Shown here: positions 1 to 8,436 of the stretch, one piece after another
Layout: every line of letters begins with the position of its first letter
How positions within the stretch are numbered: the stretch's first letter is position 1
DNA from: Clostridiales bacterium
GTDB taxonomy: Bacteria; Bacillota; Clostridia; Clostridiales; Caloramatoraceae
Direction of reading: 5' to 3'
Length of the DNA: 40,654 nucleotides
NCBI GenBank assembly: GCA_029240935.1
Contig: JARDZI010000039.1
Coordinates: 1-40,654, forward strand
Translations under genes and position numbers: made by a program
Notes under the pieces: generated by a model
Databases searched by the model: none
The model's input: the letters and a program-made list of their open reading frames with translations, nothing else
What the model was told of the DNA's origin: nothing

Positions 1-2
1 AA

Positions 3-512
3 TTAATAAATGAGCTTCCCATATCATCCTACTGCAACTTAATCATAGCTGACAAGTATAACCATGCTGTACTGGCTGAGATAAGCAATTCAACTAAAAT
101 ATATAAAAGAATTACACCTGATACTGAAGATTCATACCTATGTTCTACAAACCATTATACTCTGGATGGGATGCAGGGGTATGTTAGAAACAGAATGCAG
201 CATTCCCTGGACAGATACAATGTGATGACTAAAGTGCTTGATAGAGAAGAAAAAAATAATAAGGAAGAATTGAGGGATGTGCTTTCAAAGCATATGCCTG
301 AAGGCCTGGCCTGTCATTATTATGAAGATGTACTTGGGACGCTGTGGGCCATGCTGTTTGATGTGACAAATATAGAAGCTGATATATGCTTTGGATCTCC
401 GGTGCTGAACAAATGGCACAAATTTAGCTTTGACTGCAACCCTGGTGTAACAGAATACAAGGCACAGTTTTCCTTGGAAAAATCCAATCCTAATATGTGG
501 AAGAGAGTGTAA
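3..512 (+). CDS. C45 family (acyl-CoA:6-APA acyltransferase-like) autoproteolytic acyltransferase/hydrolase, C-terminal part (5' end outside window)
   Basis: Frame is open from base 3 to the TAA at 510-512 (ISSYCNLIIADKYNHAVLAEIS...STNHYTLDGMQ...). Layout resembles the C-terminal half of AAT-like proteins. The ATG at 171 is internal. Confidence 0.5.
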   Translation, partial: LINELPISSYCNLIIADKYNHAVLAEISNSTKIYKRITPDTEDSYLCSTNHYTLDGMQGYVRNRMQHSLDRYNVMTKVLDREEKNNKEELRDVLSKHMPEGLACHYYEDVLGTLWAMLFDVTNIEADICFGSPVLNKWHKFSFDCNPGVTEYKAQFSLEKSNPNMWKRV

Positions 513-588
513 TAATGCTATATTGACTTATGTAAGAAGTGTTATAATTTGTATAATACTTCTTATATTTTTTGTGGGTGGGATTGAA

Positions 589-1446
589 ATGAATTATTAC
601 TATGATAGTATATTAAGGGCTGTTGACTACATTGAAAAGAATCTAACCGAGGATATTAACCTAGATAGGATAATAGGTTGTACCAGTTTTTCTAAATTTC
701 ATTTCATGAGAGTGTTTAAATCTATTCTCGGCTATTCCATTAATGAGTATGTCAGAAGAAGAAAAATTACAGAAGCAGCCAGGCTTTTAATAAAGACAGA
801 TATAAGAATAATAGATATAGCCTTCATGTATGCTTACAACTCCCAGGAGGCATTTACCAGGGCATTCAAGGAAGTGTATGATATTACTCCGAATTTATAC
901 AGAACCAATAAAATAGAATATAAAAACATAGAGCAGCTTCCCTTATCCGAGGGGATGCTAAGCTTGAAATCCCTAGGTGCATATGTAGAACCTTTCATAG
1001 TTGAAAGGGAGAGATTTATAATAGCAGGACTGGAGTACAGAGGGCAAAATACAAATTATGAAGTTCCCAAGCTGTGGAACATATTTAGTAAATATATGGG
1101 CAGCATACCAAACAGAATTAATGACAGTGTGTGCTATGGATTTGAAGATTATGAGGAAAGCCCACCTATGGGTAACTTCAGATATCTTGCAGGAGTAGAG
1201 GTTAGCGCTGAGGACAACCTCCCTGCTGAAACCGCCATCCGTAAGGTGCCTGGGTCAAAATATGGGGTATTTCCGATAAAAGCTATTATCGAAACTGTAC
1301 CAAAGAGCATATCTGAAATATATTCTACACATATTCCCAATTCAGGTCTGAGGATTAGAGAAAACTATGACTTTGAATATTATGATTGTGATTTTAAATC
1401 AAACCGGGATAATTCTCTACTGTATCTTTATATTCCAATTGAATGA
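589..1446 (+). CDS. AraC family transcriptional regulator with C-terminal GyrI-like effector-binding domain
   Basis: N-terminal AraC double HTH (AVDYIEKNLTEDINLDRIIGCTSFSKFHFMRVFKSILGYSINEYVRRRKITEAARLL...AFTRAFKEVYDITPNLYR) followed by a GyrI-like domain. ATG at 589 preferred over the upstream start at 523. Confidence 0.85.
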   Translation: MNYYYDSILRAVDYIEKNLTEDINLDRIIGCTSFSKFHFMRVFKSILGYSINEYVRRRKITEAARLLIKTDIRIIDIAFMYAYNSQEAFTRAFKEVYDITPNLYRTNKIEYKNIEQLPLSEGMLSLKSLGAYVEPFIVERERFIIAGLEYRGQNTNYEVPKLWNIFSKYMGSIPNRINDSVCYGFEDYEESPPMGNFRYLAGVEVSAEDNLPAETAIRKVPGSKYGVFPIKAIIETVPKSISEIYSTHIPNSGLRIRENYDFEYYDCDFKSNRDNSLLYLYIPIE

Positions 1447-1459
1447 AGTGTATGAAAAA

Positions 1460-1510
1460 AACCAGGTCACAAGTCACAAGCTGCTTCAGCATGTGACTTG
1501 TGACCTGGTT
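1460..1510. terminator. Perfect 19-bp inverted repeat between convergent genes (bidirectional terminator and/or repeat element)
   Basis: AACCAGGTCACAAGTCACA (1460-1478) pairs exactly with TGTGACTTGTGACCTGGTT (1492-1510). The loop has an inner GCTG/CAGC stem. Confidence 0.7.
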
Positions 1511-1524
1511 GTCACTCTAAGTTA

Positions 1525-2901
1525 CTATTTTATGTTATTGTTTGTTTTTCCTGCACGGAATTGTGTAACATCATCAGTTTTATTTTCTTCCTTGTACATT
1601 GCTGGAGTTGCTGCATATACAGCTGCGTTGCGAACAAGGTCTTCCTTCCATGTGATTTCGTTTGGTGCATGAGCCTGAGATTCAGCTCCTGGACCAAAGC
1701 CTACACAAGGTATTCCATAACGACCCTGTATGGATACTCCGTTTGTGGAGAAAGTCCATTTGTCTATTAGAGGACGACGGCGTAGATGCATTGCACCTTC
1801 ATTTCCTAGACGTTCATCACCGTAAAGTCCTTTGTGAGCATCAGCAATTGCTTGAACATGGGCAGCACTTTCCTTGTTGATCCATGTTGGGAAGTAGCAC
1901 TCAGTTTCATATTTTAAACCAGTCCATGCTGGACGGTCATACATATACATAGAAACCTTTACATCCTTAGCATATTTCTTGCATGCTGGCAAGTCTTCGA
2001 TTTCCTTTAAACAGGAATCCCAAGTTTCACCGGCAGTCATACGTCTGTCAAGGGATACTGAGCAGGAATCTGCAACAGCACAGCGTGAAGGTGATGTAAA
2101 GAAAATTTGGGAAGTAGTAACTGTTCCTCTACCCAAGAAATTTGCATCCTCATAGTTGTCAGGATTATACTTTGGATCAAGCATTTTAACAAGACCCTTG
2201 ATTTCAGTACCTTCTTCAGCATCATTTTCATTTAATGCACGTACGTCTTGAAGAATATCAGCCATCTTGTATATAGCATTATCGCCACGTTCAGGTGCAG
2301 ATCCATGACAGGAAATACCCTTTACATCAATACGGATTTCCATACGACCACGGTGGCCGCGGTATATACCGCCATCTGTAGGTTCAGTGGAAACAACAAA
2401 TTCAGGTGTTATGCCGTCTTCATTGTGTATGTATTGCCAGCAAAGACCATCACAGTCTTCTTCCTGTACTGTTGCTGCTACAAGGATTTTGTAGCCCTCA
2501 GGTATAAGGTTAAGGTCTTTCATGATTTTTGCACCATATACTGCGGAAACAACTCCGCCTTCCTGGTCTGAGCCTCCACGTCCGTAGATAACCTCATCGG
2601 TTTCATAACCTTCATATGGATCATGCTCCCAGTTATTTATATTACCAATTCCTACAGTGTCAATGTGTCCGTCAAAAGCAATTATTTTGTCGCCTGTTCC
2701 CACCCAGCCTAATGCATTTCCTTCTGGGTCAATTTCGGCTTTATCGAAGCCTAGCTTTTCCATTTCTGCGATAGTTCTTCTGATAACGCCTTCCTCCTCG
2801 CAGGATTCAGAGGGAATTGCAATAAGGTCACGAAGAAATTTGCTCATGTCCTCCTTATATCCTTCGGCTGCAGATTTGATTTGTTCAAAATTAACGTTCA
2901 T
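1525..2901 (-). CDS. ygeY: YgeY-type (selenium-metabolism-linked) M20 family metallohydrolase
   Basis: M20 signatures ([51 protein letters not shown]) and overall similarity to YgeY/HyuC-like hydrolases. RBS aggaggt just upstream of the ATG. Confidence 0.85.
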   Translation of the reverse strand: MNVNFEQIKSAAEGYKEDMSKFLRDLIAIPSESCEEEGVIRRTIAEMEKLGFDKAEIDPEGNALGWVGTGDKIIAFDGHIDTVGIGNINNWEHDPYEGYETDEVIYGRGGSDQEGGVVSAVYGAKIMKDLNLIPEGYKILVAATVQEEDCDGLCWQYIHNEDGITPEFVVSTEPTDGGIYRGHRGRMEIRIDVKGISCHGSAPERGDNAIYKMADILQDVRALNENDAEEGTEIKGLVKMLDPKYNPDNYEDANFLGRGTVTTSQIFFTSPSRCAVADSCSVSLDRRMTAGETWDSCLKEIEDLPACKKYAKDVKVSMYMYDRPAWTGLKYETECYFPTWINKESAAHVQAIADAHKGLYGDERLGNEGAMHLRRRPLIDKWTFSTNGVSIQGRYGIPCVGFGPGAESQAHAPNEITWKEDLVRNAAVYAATPAMYKEENKTDDVTQFRAGKTNNNIK

Positions 2902-3097
2902 AAAGCACCTCCTATAAAATTATATATTTAATGTTTTTTTATTATCTATTTTTATAATATCATATAAAACAGGGAAGTCAAACAATTTTTTTTAGTACCT
3001 AAAAATTATTTAGGGAATAGGTGGCGATTAGTAATTATTTTGTGTTATTATATAAATAATATAAGTAAATCAATTTTATTTAATAATTGGAGGGTAT

Positions 3098-3739
3098 ATG
3101 TTAAAGGATATAGAGTTTGAAGAATTGCAAAAAATTGCAAAGGGTATAGCGGCTCAGTTTGGCATTAATTGTGAGGTCGTATTACACAAGGTTTCAGAAG
3201 AAAGTACTGACCACTCCATTGTTGCCATAGAAAATGGACATGTTACCGGCCGGAGGGTTGGGGACGGACCCTCACATGTTGTGCTGGAGCAGCTGAAGAA
3301 GGGCGGTTTAGGTCAGGAAAATCACCTTTGCTATCTTACAAAAACCTCAGATGGAAGGATATTAAAATCATCTACCATGTACATCCGTGACAACAAGGGG
3401 AAGGTTTCGGCTATTATGGGCATTAATTATGATATTTCAGCCTTTACCATGGCTGAGGCTGCTTTGAAGGATCTTATAGCCTATGGTTCTGAGGATAGCC
3501 AAAGTGAGCCTGAGAGGATTGCAATTAATGTAAGTGATCTTCTTGAAGACTTGATCGACCAGTCTGTGAAGCTGATTGGAAAACCAGCTGTTATGATGAA
3601 CAAGGAAGAGAAAATTAAGGCCATTCAGTTCCTGAACCAGAGAGGAGCAATGCTTATAACTAAATCAGGTGATAAAATTGCAAAATACTTTAGAATATCA
3701 AAATACACATTATATTCATATCTTGATCTAAAAAAGTAG
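3098..3739 (+). CDS. YheO-like PAS domain / DauR-like HTH transcriptional regulator
   Basis: YheO-type PAS N-terminus (GINCEVVLHKVSEESTDHSIVAIENGHVTGRRVGDGPS...MGINYDIS) and C-terminal HTH (AIQFLNQRGAMLITKSGDKIAKYFRISKYTLYSYLD). Confidence 0.85.
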   Translation: MLKDIEFEELQKIAKGIAAQFGINCEVVLHKVSEESTDHSIVAIENGHVTGRRVGDGPSHVVLEQLKKGGLGQENHLCYLTKTSDGRILKSSTMYIRDNKGKVSAIMGINYDISAFTMAEAALKDLIAYGSEDSQSEPERIAINVSDLLEDLIDQSVKLIGKPAVMMNKEEKIKAIQFLNQRGAMLITKSGDKIAKYFRISKYTLYSYLDLKK

Positions 3740-3783
3740 CGCTGCCATGGCGACAGCCACCTGAGAAGAAGTTTCAGAAACGA

Positions 3784-3826
3784 TAGCTGTCTCCTTCTAG
3801 AAGTAATTTCTATAGGGAGACAGCTA
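3784..3826 (+). terminator. Stem-loop downstream of YheO-like regulator
   Basis: TAGCTGTCTCC...GGAGACAGCTA, 11-bp perfect stem; T tract is weak. Confidence 0.5.
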
Positions 3827-3920
3827 ATTATAGTTTTACAACAATTCTTTTAGTTTACTTATAAGAAAAAAATTTTAAAAACTATTGCATATTATTCCAA
3901 ATGAGTATAATATGAAACTA

Positions 3921-3936
3921 TAAACACGCGTTTACA
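3921..3936. promoter_or_regulatory. LacI-type operator at lacI-family promoter
   Basis: TAAACACGCGTTTACA just downstream of TATAAT (3906-3911); near-identical copy at 5014-5029. Confidence 0.6.
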
Positions 3937-3963
3937 AGATTAAATATACAACGAGGTGCTATT

Positions 3964-4998
3964 ATGAATAGTCTGGAAATAGCAAAAATTGCTGGTGTTT
4001 CAAGAAGTACAGTATCCAGAGTTGTTAATAACTATGGGAATGTTCCAAAGGAGACCAGGGATAAAGTTCTTGAAGTAGTTAAGAAATATAATTATGTTCC
4101 ACATGCTTCAGCAAGAATGCTTGCAGGAATGAAAAGCAGAATTATTGGATTATTTATCATAGATATGAAAGAAGAATCTAGTTATCATAAAATGACCACA
4201 AGCTCATATTTTTCACCCTTCACAAATGCAGTCATCGACACAGCAAATAAGCAACAATACAACATACTCATTTCATTAATTAACAAACCCAGGGATTTTA
4301 AAAACGCAAAGGAAATGTTCTATAATAAAACAATTTCAGGAGGAATATTCATTGGAGGCAACAACAATGAACCTGATATAAGGGAGATAATAGAAGAGGG
4401 ATACAAGGTAGCAGTAATAGAACAGGATATAAACGATGAACAGGATACCTTTAATAAGTGTATCCTAATTAACAGCGATAGCTTTGGAGGAGCTTTTGAT
4501 GCAACTAATTATCTAATTAAGCTTGGACATAAAAAAATTTCACATATAGTAGGAGATATGGGTCACAGGACAGGATTTCTAAGATTAGAGGGCTATAAAA
4601 AAGCCCTGAGTGATGCAGGTATAATTATAAAAAACAATCTTATAATTAAGGGGAACTATACAGAGGAGAGCGGCTATAAGGCTGGATTGAAGCTGCTGTC
4701 TAGGGAAATACCAACAGCAATTTTTGCTGGAAATGACAGTATGTCAATTGGAGTTATCAGGGCAATTCAGGAGGCAAATTTAAAAATTCCAGATGATATA
4801 TCCATTGTAGGCTTTGATGATATAGAGGTTGCAAGGTATTTACAACCAGCCCTTACTACTGTTAAAATTCCATTATTTGAAATGGCCTCAATTGCTGTAA
4901 ATAATTTAATTAAGGCAAGTGAAGAGGATAATAGCTTTTATGCTAATTATAAAATTCCATTAGAATTGGTAATAAGAAATTCCTGTAGGAGCATATAA
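3964..4998 (+). CDS. LacI family transcriptional regulator
   Basis: N-terminal MNSLEIAKIAGVSRSTVSRVVNNYGNVPKETRDKVLEVVKKYNYVPHASARML; periplasmic-binding-protein-like C-terminus (AGNDSMSIGVIRAIQEANLKIPDDISIVGFDDIEVARYLQPALTTV). Confidence 0.95.
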   Translation: MNSLEIAKIAGVSRSTVSRVVNNYGNVPKETRDKVLEVVKKYNYVPHASARMLAGMKSRIIGLFIIDMKEESSYHKMTTSSYFSPFTNAVIDTANKQQYNILISLINKPRDFKNAKEMFYNKTISGGIFIGGNNNEPDIREIIEEGYKVAVIEQDINDEQDTFNKCILINSDSFGGAFDATNYLIKLGHKKISHIVGDMGHRTGFLRLEGYKKALSDAGIIIKNNLIIKGNYTEESGYKAGLKLLSREIPTAIFAGNDSMSIGVIRAIQEANLKIPDDISIVGFDDIEVARYLQPALTTVKIPLFEMASIAVNNLIKASEEDNSFYANYKIPLELVIRNSCRSI

Positions 4999-5013
4999 TT
5001 TTTTTCGTTACAA

Positions 5014-5029
5014 TAAACACGCGTTCACG
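5014..5029. promoter_or_regulatory. LacI-type operator upstream of sugar transport/phosphorylase operon
   Basis: TAAACACGCGTTCACG; matches the 3921 site at 14 of 16 positions. Confidence 0.55.
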
Positions 5030-5151
5030 AAAAAACACCCTTATATGACAAAATTCTATAACATAATTTTAGTTATAATATTTTAGATAATAAAATCAAT
5101 ATTATCTAAAGGTATTAATATAGGTCATATTAAAAAAAGAGGGGGATATGC

Positions 5152-6513
5152 ATGAACAAGTCCAATTTTAAAAAAATCATTTCAATAATCATGTGCGTAT
5201 TTTTATTGGCACTAAGCGTTGTAGGATGCGACAAGGAGGAAGCTGATAAGCCTGCTAATAATCCGCCAAAGCAGACAGAGGAGCCAAAGGAGAAAAAGCC
5301 AGAAGATTTTACAGGTACTCTTGTAGTATGGCATTTCAATAAGGACGAGGCACCAGTACTTGTAAAGGAATTTACTGACAAGTATCCAAATGTTAAAGTT
5401 GAACTTCAGGTAACTGCAGATACTGATTTAGGATATCAGAATAAGGTAACTGCAGCATTAAGATCAGGTACAGGACTTCCTGATGTACTTTTTGCAGAAA
5501 ATGCATTTGCAAAAAGATTCGTAAGTATGACAGGACTATTTGAGGATATTTCACAGGCACCATATAATGCAAAATCATATACAGGAAAATCAATACCATA
5601 CACTGTTGATATTGGAAAAAGCAGCGATGGAAAAATAAGAGCATTAACATATCAGGCATGTCCTGGTGGAATAGGCTATAAGAGAGATCTTGCAAAGCAA
5701 TATTTGGGAACAGATGATCCAAAGGCATTAGCCGAAATGCTTTCAACTCCTGAAAAAATGCTTGAAACTGCAAGAACACTTAAAAAAGCAAGTAATGGCA
5801 AGGTAAAGCTATGGGTTGGTACAGAGGACCTGTATAAGGTTTATGTCGGTTCAAGACAGGATCCATGGATAAAGGATGGGAAACTAGTAATTGACCCTAA
5901 AATGATGGAGTTTGTTGATTTAGCAAAGAAATTAAGGGATGAAAAGCTTGAAGGTGGTATAAGACAGTGGACACCAGCCTGGAGTGCAGCAGTTGCAGAC
6001 AGCGAAAACATGTGTTATGCAATTCCTACATGGGGAGTTCAATGGATTGTTGCTGTAAATGATAAAGCTAATGCTGACAAGGGAAGATGGGGAATTGCAA
6101 CTGTCGATTCCATGTCATTTTATGAAGGTGGAACATGGGTTGGAATGACTCAGCAGAGCAAGAATAAGGAATTAGCCTGGGAATTTGTTAAGTTCCTTTC
6201 CACCGATGCTGAAAATATGAAAGCTCATGCAAAGGCTACTGGAGACTTTGTTAATAACACCGATATTATTAATGAATTAACAAATGATGCAGGCTTTGTT
6301 AACAAGACAGTTAATGAAAATACCTATAAGCTTTATGGACCTGCAGTTGATAAGATTAATGGAAATCTAATAACCCAGTATGATGATACAATAAGAAAGT
6401 CATTCATAGACACAATGCAGACATTCCTTGCAGGGAAAATTGACAAGGACACTTTTATAAAACAGTTTAAGGAAGCAGTTAAAGCAAATATTCAGGATAT
6501 AACTGTAGATTAG
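5152..6513 (+). CDS. Extracellular sugar-binding lipoprotein of CUT1-type ABC transporter
   Basis: Lipoprotein signal (LLALSVVGC) and SBP family 1 body (VVWHFNKDEAPVLVKEFTDKYPNVKVELQV...GLPDVLFAENAFAKRF). Confidence 0.92.
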   Translation: MNKSNFKKIISIIMCVFLLALSVVGCDKEEADKPANNPPKQTEEPKEKKPEDFTGTLVVWHFNKDEAPVLVKEFTDKYPNVKVELQVTADTDLGYQNKVTAALRSGTGLPDVLFAENAFAKRFVSMTGLFEDISQAPYNAKSYTGKSIPYTVDIGKSSDGKIRALTYQACPGGIGYKRDLAKQYLGTDDPKALAEMLSTPEKMLETARTLKKASNGKVKLWVGTEDLYKVYVGSRQDPWIKDGKLVIDPKMMEFVDLAKKLRDEKLEGGIRQWTPAWSAAVADSENMCYAIPTWGVQWIVAVNDKANADKGRWGIATVDSMSFYEGGTWVGMTQQSKNKELAWEFVKFLSTDAENMKAHAKATGDFVNNTDIINELTNDAGFVNKTVNENTYKLYGPAVDKINGNLITQYDDTIRKSFIDTMQTFLAGKIDKDTFIKQFKEAVKANIQDITVD

Positions 6514-6520
6514 TATTGTT

Positions 6521-6557
6521 TGCCTTATTAGCTCATTGCCAATGGGTTAATAAGGCA
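6521..6557 (+). terminator. Intercistronic stem-loop between SBP and permease genes
   Basis: TGCCTTATTA...TAATAAGGCA, 10-bp perfect arms with inner CATT/AATG pairing; no strong T run. Confidence 0.5.
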
Positions 6558-6589
6558 TTTCAGCTAATTGGGGAGGAGGAGCTTACAAA

Positions 6590-7480
6590 TTGAGTCGTAT
6601 AAGGAAGGATAACCATGGGTATGTATTCGTTACACCTTTTTTTATAGCCCTAGCCATTTTTGTTATTTACCCGATTCTTTTTTCTTTTTTCCTAAGTCTT
6701 CACAAGTGGGATGGAAGTCTGGCACCAATGGAGTTTGTTGGTATAGATAATTTTAAAAAACTGGCTCAGGATGCCTATTTCTTTAAAAGTATTGGAAATA
6801 CATTGATTATGTGGATTGCAAGCGTCATCCCTCAAATGATATTTGGCCTGGGACTTGCAGTTGTTTTAACAGAGAATAGATTGAGGGGAAAGGCATTTTT
6901 TAGATGGATATACTATTTACCTAATCTTGTTACAATGGCTTCTGTTGGTGTATTGTTTTTTTTCCTTCTTGACTGGCAGTCAGGTTCAATTAATATGCTG
7001 CTTATGAAAATAGGTATGATAAAAGAGCCAATCAACTGGCTTCAGAGTATAGCCTGTACCAGAGGAGCAGTATCATTTACACTTTGGTGGATTTGGTTTG
7101 GATATACAATGATTATTTTCATGGCAGGGATAAAGGCCATACCAGAGGAGTTATTTGAAGCAGCCCGGGTTGATGGAGCTAATAAATGGCAGGTATTCTG
7201 GAAAATAACCCTTCCATGCTTAAGACCTACAATGCTCTATCAGGTTGTAACAACACTCATAGGCGGAATGACAATGTTTGATGTTCCATATGTCCTTACA
7301 GGTGGAAATGGCGCACCCCAGGCCTCTGCACTTACAATGGTTATGTATCTGTATAATACAGCTTTCCAAAATTATAACCTGGGATATGGTGCTGCAATTG
7401 GTGTGGGCTTATTTATAATGATAGTTGCATTTGTAGTCATTGCATTTAAACTAATGACGAAAAAAATGGCTACTGAATAA
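6590..7480 (+). CDS. Sugar ABC transporter permease (MalF/UgpA-like)
   Basis: Multi-TM with EAA motif EELFEAARVDGANKWQVFWKITLPCLRP; TTG start after ggggaggagg. Confidence 0.93.
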   Translation: MSRIRKDNHGYVFVTPFFIALAIFVIYPILFSFFLSLHKWDGSLAPMEFVGIDNFKKLAQDAYFFKSIGNTLIMWIASVIPQMIFGLGLAVVLTENRLRGKAFFRWIYYLPNLVTMASVGVLFFFLLDWQSGSINMLLMKIGMIKEPINWLQSIACTRGAVSFTLWWIWFGYTMIIFMAGIKAIPEELFEAARVDGANKWQVFWKITLPCLRPTMLYQVVTTLIGGMTMFDVPYVLTGGNGAPQASALTMVMYLYNTAFQNYNLGYGAAIGVGLFIMIVAFVVIAFKLMTKKMATE

Positions 7481-7526
7481 TCTACAGTTTTTTTAGTTGA
7501 TTAGTATATGAATAGAGGTGGATAGG

Positions 7527-8402
7527 ATGGATCTGAGCTTAACAGCAAGTAAAAGTATTGTAAAAAGGCGTAAAATTAATAGAAAAAGATTAATTTCAAA
7601 TATAGTCCTTTATTTTTTTCTATTATTACTAGCAATAGTATGTTTTCTTCCCTTCTATATAATGATAATGAACTCTACACACTCAAGCGTTGATATATCT
7701 ACTAAACTAAATTTTCTTCCAGGGACTGATTTTATAAATAATTACAAAAGTATGAGCTCCAGCGTAAATATATGGCAGGGCTTTAAAAATAGCCTTATCG
7801 TTTCCCTGTCAAGCACATTGTTAGCTGCTTATTTTGGGGCTTTAACTGCCTATGGATTTTCAAAATATAAGTTTAAGGGAAATAAAATATTGTTCTGGAT
7901 AATGATGGGTTCAATGATGGTACCCTCACAGCTGGGCTTGATTGGCTTTTTTAATGTTATAGCTAAATTTGGTTTGATAAATAATCTGTTAGCCCTAATA
8001 CTGCCTTCAATTGCTAATGCAAATGTAGTATTTTTTGTTAAACTGTACATTGATTCTGCAGTGCCGGATTCAATTATTGAATCAGCCAGAATAGATGGAT
8101 GCAGTGAATTCATGATATTCAACAAGATTGTTATTCCCATGATTATACCATCCATTGCAACCATGTCTATTTTTACATTTATAAATTCCTGGAACAGCTA
8201 TCTTGTTCCCCTTGTTGTACTTTACGAACAGAAAAAGTACACTGTTCCTCTTCTTACTGCCATTGCAAAGGGAGTGTACAGAACTGATTATGGTGCAGTT
8301 TATGTTGCAACAGCATTATCAATGGTTCCTATTATGATTATATTTGCATTCTGCTCAAAATATATAATTGGTGGTATGACAGCAGGAGCTGTAAAGGAAT
8401 AA
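7527..8402 (+). CDS. Sugar ABC transporter permease (MalG/UgpE-like)
   Basis: Multi-TM with EAA loop DSIIESARIDGCSEFMIFNKIVIPMIIPS; C-terminus MTAGAVKE. ATG at 7527 preferred over GTG at 7518. Confidence 0.93.
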   Translation: MDLSLTASKSIVKRRKINRKRLISNIVLYFFLLLLAIVCFLPFYIMIMNSTHSSVDISTKLNFLPGTDFINNYKSMSSSVNIWQGFKNSLIVSLSSTLLAAYFGALTAYGFSKYKFKGNKILFWIMMGSMMVPSQLGLIGFFNVIAKFGLINNLLALILPSIANANVVFFVKLYIDSAVPDSIIESARIDGCSEFMIFNKIVIPMIIPSIATMSIFTFINSWNSYLVPLVVLYEQKKYTVPLLTAIAKGVYRTDYGAVYVATALSMVPIMIIFAFCSKYIIGGMTAGAVKE

Positions 8403-8436
8403 TCATTTTTTTGATGAGGGGTTGGAGATTGATAGG

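Noticed and set aside
1367-1672. 101-aa plus-strand ORF starting inside araC and crossing the 1460-1510 hairpin
   Set aside because: Overlaps the end of araC, the palindrome and the antisense of ygeY; no RBS and composition dictated by the repeat.
5393-5779. 128-aa minus-strand ORF inside the SBP gene
   Set aside because: Fully antisense to a well-supported lipoprotein gene; Leu/Phe/Gln-rich shadow ORF.
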